From the NCBI RefSeq assembly GCF_015832195.1, contig NC_052018.1, positions 58,341,666 to 58,405,665 on the forward strand: a DNA stretch of 64,000 nt, in the 5' to 3' direction. Source of the DNA: Motacilla alba alba. Lineage: Eukaryota > Chordata > Aves > Passeriformes > Motacillidae. Within the stretch, counting starts at the first letter, position 1. The number at the start of each line of letters is the position of its first letter. The notes below the pieces were generated by a model. The model made no database searches and was not told the DNA's origin. It saw nothing but the letters and a program-made list of their open reading frames with translations. Below are positions 51,401 to 63,400 of the stretch, piece after piece. Made by a program: the position numbers and the translations under genes.

Positions 51401-54400
51401 AAAACACTAGACCAAAGAAACAGGATGTGGTAGAAAAACTGTATTTAAACCACTGGCTGCATCTGGGGAGGAAGGCAATTTGAGGAACCACAGGCTGTTC
51501 AGCCTCACCTTGATCTCTGGAAAGATTATGGAGCACATACTCCTGGATTCCATTTTCAGTGACAAAAAGGACCAAGAGATGAGCAGGAATACTCAGCTTA
51601 AATTCACTAACAGCCTTTTATAACAAAATTACTGTCTCTTTGGATCAGACTGACTTCAGCACAACCTTTGACACCATTTCCAACAGGACCCTCCTCTAGC
51701 AGCAAAGAGAGCCCAGGCTGGATAAATAGACTGTTTGCTGGGCTGAAAACGAGCTGCATTACCAGTCTCATTGCTAGTGATCAAAGGCCTGATGCCTGGC
51801 TGACAGGTTGCAATGGGCAGGGTACTCCAGAGATTAGTGATATTTTAACCCAAACACCTTCAACATCTTAATGGCATGGATCATGGCAGACAGCATTCCC
51901 TCAGTAAATCTGTGGACAACACTAATGCAGAAGAGTGGCTGGAACAAAAAATGGCAGACTGACTCCAGGGACTCTTTACTAAACTTGAGGTTGGAGACAG
52001 CAGAAACCTTGGAAGGCTGAAGAAATGCAATGTCTGCACCTTGGGCTGACCAGCTGTGTACCTCAGCACAGGTCAGGAAGGAAACTGGCTGTGTATTTAA
52101 CCTGTGGCAGTTTATCAGGCAAGCCACAGCACTGGCCTCTATTAGGACTGTGAAAATCAAATTAAGTTATTTCATTATCTTCATCTAGGTGGTGCTGATG
52201 AGGCCAAATCTACTCCATCTGACTGTGCTCTGACTCATGTCTCACTGAGCTGAAGAAGAAGGAAGTAGTCAGGGTCTGGTGCAGAACTACTGCATTATTT
52301 AGGGACCTAGAGCACATGCCCTTCCCAAAGAGGTTGTGGGAAATGTGCTTGCTTTAGATTGACAAGCAGGAGGCTAAAGGCCAGTCTAACAAAGATCTAC
52401 AGCTGTTTGCAGTAAAATTAAAAAGATGATAGAGGTAAATTCTCCTCAGTAGTGCCACACAATATGAAAAAGACAATGGTGACAAGCTGAAAGTTGATGT
52501 TACTGACTAGGCATTACAGAAAATCTTTTGTAGTAGGTGGTGGTGCAGGACTGCAACCAGTCCTGTGGTCAGCTGTGGGATCTCCTACTTTTGAGGTTTC
52601 CAAAGCTGTTGGTGATCCAGCCTGTGACAACTGTAATGCTTCAAGTGGGAGGCTGGACTAGATGACTGTCAGAGATCCCTTCAAGCCCTCTTTTCTGCAG
52701 AGAATATCTACAAAGCACCAACCTGAAAAAGTGTAATCCGGTCTGTAAGCCTGTCCTCCGTCTCTTCTACCAACCCAACAATGGGGATGTTTCCTTCAAC
52801 AGACTCCAGCTGTCTGGTGAGTTCCTGGTAATCTTCATCCAGATGCATCCAGGTCTACAAGCACAAATTATCCATGTATATGGCAAATCTGGGTATCCAG
52901 AATTACTTTTTTTTTTTTAATATGAAGTCCTACAGCTACCTATTTGGAAACTACAGAAATAACAGCACAAATGACCAGCGGACCTGTAAAAAGACACCAT
53001 CCCTGTGCCAAGCTCAACTTTTGATAAGAACACATGGATAAAACTGTCATGCTTTCCTTAACCAGCTAAAGCTAAGCAGCTCTTTGGACCTAAAAGGAAC
53101 ACAACTGTGCCACCTGAAGGTCACAACAGTAAAACAGAAAAGGCTGCATGTAGTCTATCGGTGCTTTGTGTGTATGACAAAATGGACTGATAATCATCAA
53201 TTCTGTCCAAGCACAGGAAATCAGCATTATAGAATATCCTGGTGGCTGATCAGAATGGAAGTATAGAAAAGGCCACAGAAATTCTCACCTCTAGAATGTA
53301 TTCCAGCTCCACACCTCGTTTATGAGCCAGCTTTAATACAGCTGAAGCTCGTGTCATTATCTCTGAATGTGACTGAGTTTCCTTCAAGAGGGCGAGGCTA
53401 CTCATCTTTCTAAGAAGTGTTTCTGTCAGGATCATGTGAGACTCCAACCCTTGAAAATATTCCTGAAAAATTCAGATGTGAGGGAGAGGGAGAATGGAAA
53501 AGAGAAACTGCAATTATTACTCAATTCACTACCACTAAAAGAACATTTTAAGACATAAGCAGTACAATCAAGTATCTACACAGAATTAGGTGAACCTTTA
53601 ACTTCACAACATTTCATGAAGTACAACATAATTTAAAGAGGACAGTGGTCTATTCAAAGAAAGGAGTCAGTCATTCTTTCCACACATATTGCATCCTGAC
53701 CCTCATTCCATAAACAAAACCAGCTTAAATCAGATAAACAACCCCAAAAATTTCTACTTAATGAAAATGTGGAAAATACTTGTCCTATTTGTGGGTGCTA
53801 TTACCAAATGTAAATTTCTGTTGAAAATAAATGGAGTGGTGGATGAAATTGCTATGCAGCATGACAGGACATTACCAGGAACTTGTTATTAGAATAATGA
53901 AGAAAATGCAATCTATCTGGGTTCACCTTCAACAAAGCATTTGAAACTCAGTCTGTCAGAACAGTTCACAGGCTCCACTTTAAAATACAGTCTGGCCCAC
54001 TGCTCTGAAAAGCTCCTGAATTTTTAGGAACAGAAGGTTAGCAATTTGCTCTTCATAAGTGTCCTGATTTCAGCTGGGATAGAGCTTATTTTCTTCTTAG
54101 CAGCTGGTACAGCAATGTGTTTTAGCTTTACTACAGGAATAATGTTGATAACACACTGATTTGTTTGTTGCCGAGTAGTGTTTCCCCCAAGTCAAGGACT
54201 TTTCAGCTTCCCTTGCTCTTCCAGTGAGGAGGTGCATGAGGACCCTGGAGGGACCATGGGCAGGACAGCTGACCTGAACAGGCCAAAGGGATATTCCACA
54301 AAATAGAGCATTATGTTCAGTAACTAAATTGGGGGGAGCTGTCTGGAAGCTGCTGATTTCTTCTTGGGGACAGGGTGGCTATTGGTCAGGAGGTGGTGAA

Positions 54401-57400
54401 CAACTCTATTGTACATCATTTATTTATTTCTCTTGTGTTTATTTCTCTCTCTCCTTTCCACTACAGTTATACTGACTATTGCAATTATTTTTATTATTAG
54501 TGTAATTAGTATTAGTATTCATCTCTCAATCCACAAGGCTTACCTCTGCTTCTGATTCTCCTTACCTTTGCTTCCGATTCTCCTTTGCCCCAAGGAAGGA
54601 ACACATAAGGAGGAAGCAGCTGTGTGGTTCTTACTGGGGCTCAAGCATGACAAAAAGCTTACAGTCATTACTAGTCCTGAAATATGTCCTGGTTTCTTAC
54701 CTTATGTTTTTCAAGCAGTGATTGAACCTCTTTCTTGGAAGAAACAATCATTTTCTGGTCACCAGCCATTTTCTCTTGGCCTGTTTCTACCAGGTCAGCC
54801 AGGTCCTGCAAAGCCCGCTCATACTGCCTCTTCAGAGCCATATTCTGATTCAGATCGCTCCGCCTGGATCCAATGATCATCAGCAGCTCATCATAGTTAT
54901 CCTGGGGGGCAAAGGGCAGCAATGGTGATTCTTATTTCACACCTTACAGGTCTTCCTAGAAGCAACGTAACTGTCCCTGTACTTTTTGTGAATACTAGCA
55001 GAATAACATTTATTTACAGCTCAAAAAGAGTTTGCAGGTATACTGACTTCTTTGATAAATTAACTCACCATTTAAAGACAGAAAAAATAAGCAAGACCTG
55101 CAACTCTTAAAGTACATTTGGGGAAAAAAGATAGCAGAATTCCAAAGGCTTGTGTAAGTAGCAAAGATTTGGCTTAATGCATCAAAAAACAGAGACTACT
55201 GTGCAATGCAGATGCTGTTTACATTTTACTTTTTATAATGCTGAGAATTGCATGGATTCCATCATGGATACAGACCATAGGCATCTCAAAGTCAAGTCTG
55301 CTTCCTTCTCCTTCCCCAGAATCTTACTGGTATCAAGCAAGATACATACAACATACTGTAAAAACCAAAACAAGCCCATACTTTTGATCTATACAAAACA
55401 TTCCAACAACCAAAACATCTCTATGATCATCCAGTGCCACAACAAAGTGCCCAAATAGCCCAAAGAGCCAGTGCAGCTGGCTCTCCTAGCCTTAAACAGA
55501 ACTTTGTGAGAAGCAAAACTGTCAGAAAAAGCCAAAGGAAGGCTTTTCTAAAAACTGAAATGAAGGAGAGAGGGAACATAATGGCACATAAACTGAGAGA
55601 AAAAAAAAAACCAAAAAAACCCAAACAAACCAAAAAACCCCCCCAAAACCTCCCAAATATCAGGAGGAGGCACTAAGACCAAAAGGATAAAGAACTGGGC
55701 ACAAAATACATTTCTTAGTGATTTATTTCTTAGTCATTCATTTTTAGTTGATATCATTGTCTAGTTGGCTTAAGTTTATGGTCCAGTTCCAGCTGCTTTA
55801 TTTATTTCCAATTTATCATTATATCATTGTACATGGTAAAATTCATTCATAAACCTTGTCCTTGATATTTCCTCAAGCATTCCCCTGCATCAGCCAAACT
55901 GCTCAAAAAGGACTTTCAACAAGTTTAAGAAGTTGTGGATCAATTGCCCACACGTATTGACATGAGAGGGGTTCTAGCAAAAGCAGAACATTTCCAGTTT
56001 CAGGTCTCACTTCACTCTCTGTCCTCCTTTACCCCCTTCCTTCTTTGAATGACAGATGTGAGACATTACTAAACTGCAGGTCATGAGACTCTGGTGAGAA
56101 CAGGGATGAACTTTCAGCAGACAAATTTATGTTTACATGCTTAACGTCATCTGTGTGAAAAGGGAGTGGATGAGAGCTGACAGAAAACATGGTTTTGTAG
56201 ATTTTTAAAATTAATACTGCTAATATCAGTGATGTTAGAAAATCTGAAGAGAAACAAAATTGTAAAATTAGGTGAACCAGAGAGAACATAATCTTTTATA
56301 CGTACTGAAATGCCTTAAAATCCCATTTCCTAAACTGCTTGATGATCAATAAAAAGAAGCATTCCTTTGATATCACAGGTGAGTAAGGTGATGGGATGGA
56401 CAGGTCTAGGATGCAACTAATGAACCATACCTGGATCTTAGACAGCTCTTGTACAGAAGGTTGGTCAATTTGTAGCTTATCTATACGCTTCTTTAATTCA
56501 TTGATTCCAGCATCTAGTTCCTTTAAACCTTCTTCTGCCTGCAGTATGACCTGCATATGAAAATTTCATCGCTTAGTTTTAAGTTTCAGTAACAGTACTG
56601 TAGCTGGCCTATGATCAGATTTTTTTCTGCTTGTAGTACTAATCACACCTTCAATGTGCTGAAATTAAAGGATGCTATGAAGGAAACGTATTAACTAAAA
56701 GTTGGGAGAGCCCAGTTTTTTTCCTAAAGTTAAATAAGCATACCATTGTTACTTATTAATAACAAGCTGTTTTAGTATCATATAAAATACTATGCTTAGT
56801 ATTTTTATACCAAACACAGCTATGAATTTCCATGCTTTTAACTATACAGTAGAAGCTCAAAATAAGGTTTTTTTTTAATGTAACAATGTAATAATTTTTT
56901 TATTAACAGTCATTCCTGTCATCTCTGAGCACCAAGCAAACAATCATCACAGCAGAACCCACATATGAAATCAAGGAGCTCTGTGCAGTTCCCTTTCAAG
57001 ACTGGGATGGGGCTAAAATTACTTGTACGTCCCCTTTTGCACTTGGAAAACTGTAACTTAAGAACATAGATTGGTATCTGCAAGTATCTGAAGGTGGTGA
57101 GTTTTTCCAGTGGAAGCTACAAGCTTTCCTGGTGTCTGCTGAAGTAACACATGCAGATTATAACAAAGTTAAAAGTGCAAGGTAGATTCCTGTACTTAAA
57201 GTCCTTTGTTGAGGCCCCTTCTGGAAGCTTCCTATCCAAATATTTTAAACTATGTATGTGAAGTAGAACTCCGGCCTTTCAGCAGCATGGAGTTTGTACA
57301 ATGCAGTCACTAAACTTCCTCTTCATGCAACTGAAGTCACCATGCTGATTAAGGGCCTTATTTCTACTTCCCTAATCACATATTGAACAAGCAGCAATGC

Positions 57401-60400
57401 TTTTTTAATTTTTTAAGGTTTTATCAGCCAAGGGAGATTTTCTGAAACAAGTAATTTCACTTGCTTTTGTTACCACACTGTTTTCCTACCTCGTACTTAA
57501 ATTAATCATATTGGAAATAATTTTTTGCCAATGTTTGGCATCACGAAAGATAGAAAAGAAAGACACAGTGTGACCTCTCTTTTTCATACAGGAGATTCAA
57601 ACTTCTTCAAAATTTGAATTTGAATTTTATATACCCCTTTATATTTGGGTATATAAAGGCCAGTATTTCTGTTTAGCTGAAGGGTAAATCTTTTCCATTT
57701 AGCCACCTGCTGGCACCAGACATCACTAACAAGAAATATCTACAAAAAGTAGCCCTTAGCATACTTCATTCCTTTTTCTCACTGGCAAAACAGAAACAAG
57801 AAAACAGGATACACTTTTTCATATAAATAATTAATTATTCATCAGGCCATTCCTGATAAAGAAATAATAATAATTGCCTTAAATTAAAACGAGTAACATT
57901 AAAGTAACATTAACTATAAACCAGTGAGCAGGAAAGTGCCTTTGGTTCTTAATAAAGTTTAATAGTCAAAAAAAACCAAAACTTGGAACTTTTTTTGTTC
58001 ATTGAAGTTTTCTTTTTTCAAATACTGCCCAGTATAAACATGACTAGGTACCAGGTCAGCTGGGGACATAAGAGAGACACCTTTTTTTTTGTGTGCGACA
58101 TTTTGTTTTATTTACTTTTAAATATGTGTAGTACACTCTTGGACAATTTCCTATACTTAATGTGAACACGTATGCTCTCCCATTTAAAGGAACTGTTCTC
58201 TAGAATCCATTTATAGTTTAGGTAAAAACTTTACCTCTTCCCCTCTCCCCAAGTGACAGATACGTGGTCGTACCTGCATTTGTTCTGTTTCTGGTCTGTC
58301 AGCTGCTTCTGCTAATTTCTGTAGAAGTAAGTATTTGTTATCAGCCACCGATGTAAACATGAGCTTCAGATCATTCTGCAGGAGACAAAACCAACAAATT
58401 ATAGCCAATTGCAGCACAAAAAAACTGAAAAATATTCCATGCTTCAAAAAGTTTAAAGCAGCATTAAATATTACATGGTAGCACTACAGCATAAAAATGA
58501 TTAAAAAAGCACCATAATTAGCCAATGCAAAACATTTAATATTGCTGAAAATCCAGCTATGGAGACTTAGAGCTAAAGCAACTCATATTTAAAACATATC
58601 CCATGAAGACACTTCTACTTTTGCCTTCCATTTAAATGATTAATTACCAAGGGTCATTGCCTTCATGTAAAAAAAAAAATAAATCTTGCGCAGTTTATTC
58701 AACCACATATGATTGCAAACAAGCTTGGTTTTACTTTTTAAGGCAAGTTGTTTTAATTACAAACTTGAGCTAATATAACACATAAATAAACAAGACCTCC
58801 ACACATTACAGGGCTAACCACAAGCTGAAACTTTTAGAATATTTTATCAGAACAGACATAAATATTACTTAACAATTTTGCTTAAATACAATCAATCATC
58901 TTTTTCTTGCACTCATCTCAACAGAAAATTATCAGCACATTTTTCTGAGACTTTCAGCATTACATAAGAGGTGCATTAATGATTCAGTATTTATTTTTAT
59001 ATTCAGTAATTCTTTTAAATACTGAAAATTTCCAAAAATAATGCAATGAATTCTAATCAACCTTGATGTCATCAGCAAAGGGAAATGTTTCATTGAAAAA
59101 TGAGCGCTTTCAGAGGCAAGATTATGGAATTTGAAAGGAAATCTAGTAGTAAATATCTATGAAAAGATGACCCTAATCTAAAGACACAAGGAATCTTTTT
59201 TTTTTATTTATGGGGTTTTTAATTAAAAATAAACCCTACTGAAGGGCTTCATATATTAATGCCAATGATAATGTTAACAATATCAATAATAATAATAACA
59301 GGAGATAAGGTCGAGACCAAGTAAGATCTGAAACATTTCTCAACTCTGTTCAAAATTTTCAGAGATTGCACATTTCTCCACTTATCAGAATTTTTTACAC
59401 TTGCCCAACACAGACTTCCTTTTAGGTAATGCCAGCAGGGGGAGACAGCAAGGAAAGATTATCACTTTTCAGTAATTGCAGGAGTTGTAGAAGCCTTCTA
59501 GTGGAGAGTTTAGAATTTGAGTAATCATTAGGGTATCAAATTTTGCATAAGCTTGAAAAGTTTGATTTGTCAATAAAAAACCGGTGACAATCTTGTTCTT
59601 TTGAACTGGTACCAAAAATTCACAGCCTTTACATCCCCCATTTGACATAGACCTCTATTAATTTCAACACCTCATACCTTGAATGTGATGATTTGCTGGA
59701 GTCGTCCTTTCATCTGGTGGCATCTCTGATTTACCACCGACTCCAGTAAGGTCAGTCTTCTCAAGAGACAATCCAAAGTGTCTTCTATAATAACCCTCTT
59801 ATCACTACTGTCAGGAAATATCTGAGCAAACAAACTCTTGTTCTTATCCACTTCTTCTGTTATGTCTTTGATTTCTTTGGCAAGAGACTAATTTTGTGGA
59901 AAAACAGAAGTGACAGTCAGACATTCTGGAAAGCAGGCAAACATTGCCATAACCATAGGCAATTTTGCAATGATGTAGTGAATTTTTTTACATTGCTGGT
60001 ATACGCACATACTAGAAAAAGATGGAAACTACAGCAGTCTCTGACAGCAAAAATATTCAATGCTCCAAGGAAAACAAGCGCTGGAACACAATAATGTAAA
60101 GCTACAGAAACATCTGGGTTGGATTAAAAGTCATCTAGTCCAACCCTCCTGAAGTAAATATCATCTTCAGCTAAATCAGGATGCTCAGAACCCTCTCAAG
60201 CCTGAACTGGAATGCTTCCAGGGATGAGACATCCACTTCCTCTCTGGGCAACCTGCTCCAGCATTTCCACACTCTCATTTTGAAAGATTTCTTCCTTATA
60301 TCTTGTCTGAATCTATCCTCTTCAGTTGAAAACTGTTGTTCCTTTGTCCTGTTTCCTGTCTCTCTCCCCCCCCACCACTCAATTCTTTCCACCTCCCTCA

Positions 60401-63400
60401 CCCCTAATTAATGTTGATGAACCTGCGCTGTTTCTATATCCCAGAGTATCCTTCCCTCTTTCTCACTTCGTTTCAATTTTGACAATGTGGTGTTTGCTAA
60501 TACTTATAAAAGATGTTAAACAGAAGAAAAAGTCTATAGTCTGTGCTTTCTGCAACATTCTCTACATGGTCAACTGCAGAATGCTGCAGTTACATAGAGA
60601 TTATGTCAGCACCATGTCACTTACACAGGATTCTTATACTTTTGTTCTAAACACTACATAAAATGCACACTTATTGGCAATTAAAAGAAACTTCCACTCA
60701 TGGATTCCTCACCTCTTGCTTGCAGAGGTAGGTTTCTGTTTCTTCTTCTGGCAATAGAGCTGTAGCAACAAAGACTTGCTCTTCCACACCATCCAGCCAC
60801 ATGGACGTGGCAGTGACACCATCATACAGCTTCTGTTCCAGATGCAGGGTCTCCTCCACCCGTCCAGCCTGGGCAAAAGGAACCACAGAAGTCCAGCAAA
60901 GAAGTACAAGACAGTCTTCCTAACTTCTAATATTTGGGAAAGGCCTGGATTTCCAGGTCATAGCTGGAGGAGTTTTCACTGTTAATGTGGCTTGCTGTAG
61001 GACAGGTGTAAAGACACTTGAAAATTACCTCAGATGAGACATCTTCAAAGGCCTGATTCAATTCAACCAGTACTGGTGACACTAAGGATTTATCTTCATC
61101 TTGTGTCTCCTCCTTACACAAAGGCATTCCAGGTATTAGTCTGTTTGGTCTGCTATAAAGCTGCTGAGGGAGAGGCACTAATTAGGATGCATCTACCATA
61201 TGTAGGGCACAAAATTCAGCTGTACAGATTCCCTACTGACTGAGGCTATCACCTGCTAATGCTCATGGTCCTCCCACAAATGCTCTATGTCATGAATATT
61301 TTGTGTAAATATTGCTTAACAGGAGGTTTGCTAGAAATGCAGGATAAATGCTTGTAGCCGGAAATAAAAATTACTAGTTTTTACCAACAATATTATTAAT
61401 TACTCTTTAATTAATACAAGAATGTTGGAAGGTGATTAATGGAGTTTTATACAAAGAAGAGTGGATTTGGGTTTATTAACAATAAAATGGAAGATGTATG
61501 TTAATATAGACTTAAGTTTGTCCCCAGTTTAATTGATTAATCCCCCTTTCTTTCAGTAGAAATACTGTTCCTGAAATTCCTCACCCACTAAGATCAAGAA
61601 CTGAATGTAACCAATAAATTCAAACTGAAAATAACAGTTTTCCTCTAAGCTGTTGCCAGAGTACTGATCAATTCCAGAGCGATGATTTGCTACAGAATTA
61701 TCCTGAGTTAGATAAGTAGATAAACATTTTGTCTGAGCTCTTTCTTCCTTTCTAGTTCATTAACCTGATGGTAGTGCAATTCAAGTAACTTTGAGCATGA
61801 GAAGTGCTGTTGCCAATATGTAACAGTTTTTAAAGGTGTCACAAAACCAAATTGCTCCATATCTCATGCCTTAACTACAGCACCTTAATGGATCCACATA
61901 TTGTACCTCTTCTTGTAACAACTACTTTCAAAGAGAAAATGGAAAGAGAAATTTTAGAAAGCTACCAGATGTTCTTTTTCCAAAGCTTTCTGGAGCAGTC
62001 TCTGCTTGGTACTGAATTCCTGGTTTAGGCTTTCCCATTTCCTCTTCATCTGTTCTTCAGATGATGGCTTCTCACCTTCTAAGACTAATTCCTCAGAAAG
62101 TACATCAGGCTTCCCACTGAATCAGAAGATGAATAAAAGTTTAATAAATGCAAAAGTTGTAACAGTTTAAAGTTATAATTTTCCATTAGGAAATTCTACA
62201 TTTGAATTGAATGCTACTTTTTAAAGCTTTGACTTGTTGGTTATGGTTTTGTTTTTCTGAAAATAACATAATGGCTTGTTTGAACAGCAAGAAGTTCTAT
62301 CTGATGAAATAAAATGTACTTTCGAAAAGTCTGTTTGAAGTTGCAAGTACCCAAAGTAAGTAAAAAAATCCCCAAACCAGACTGAATATATACAACATTG
62401 AAATGTAACCTATAAAGAGTTTTTAGTTCAAAGCATGAATTAAAATAAATATTTGATCTGACTCCTTCCTCACCTCCTTTCTCAAAATGGCAGACATAGT
62501 TTAATGGAGGATAAGCATATGAGTTTAGCTTTGGTAAACAGTTAATCACAGTCAAAATTTTCTGTTTGGTGGTTTGTTTGTGGAGTTGTGGGGTTTTTTT
62601 GGTTGTTTTTTTTTGATTTTATTTTTTTTATTTCTATAGTACACCATCACTTGACACAAGTAGGCCTCAAACAGAAGGAGACTGGTTAAGTACTTTCTGG
62701 CATTAGAATTAAGGCTTCAAAAGGAAAAATACTTGCTAATTGCAGGAAAAATAAAATTAAGCAATGAGATCTCTGGGAAGATCTGGTTACAATGGCAGAT
62801 GCCAATGTTTGAGGTAGATGTGATTCACACTCCAGTGCTGGTCCATAAAGTTACAGTAACTGATCTACTGCTTGTCTAATGAGTCTTGCTAGTCTTTAAT
62901 TTTAGTGAGATTCCTGCTAATAAGAATAAAGGGCATTTCTAAATGATGAAGGTGATCTATTATCACAAAACAGTTTGTGTAACTGTATTATCAGACCCCT
63001 GAATTATAAACCAGGACTCCAGTAGCCTCGGTGGTGTATAAAAATGATAAAACAAAAATTAGATGACTATGAGAAGAAGAGGGATGTAAGCATAGGGATG
63101 ACAAAATACAGCCATAGAAATTTACTTTTTGGAACAACACATGAAAGCATACTTTATGGACAGCCCTTCAGTAGAGCTTTGCTGCGTTAGGATCTCTCCT
63201 CCACGGCACGCTACGGATCGAAGCAGATTCTTTTGCTCTTCTAGTTCCTGCTCCAGCTCCTAGCACAGCAAGTTACAAAAAACAGAACAAATCTCAGACT
63301 GGTTTTGCCTTGGAAGGATATGTCTACCTTGTTTAACTGTTATGCAAAGTTAGCTGAGCTATTTTGAAATGGCTTGCTTGAACACCAAAAGTACTCCAAA

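Larger units (their letters stand above)
50017..52722 (-). other. SYNE1: SYNE1 intron, 2.7 kb, with old CR1
   Basis: Nearly half is a decayed plus-strand CR1 (51440-52695). An A/T-only tandem stretch lies at 50400-50455. The remainder is AT-rich and unrecognised. Confidence 0.75.
53463..54700 (-). other. SYNE1: SYNE1 intron, 1.2 kb, with solo LTR
   Basis: About half is the plus-strand LTR at 54060-54652. The remainder is AT-rich intron with no exon. Confidence 0.8.

Noticed and set aside
55434..55676. Lys-rich 80-codon plus-strand open frame
   Set aside because: Its tail is an A/C-rich low-complexity tract; antisense to SYNE1 and without domain evidence.
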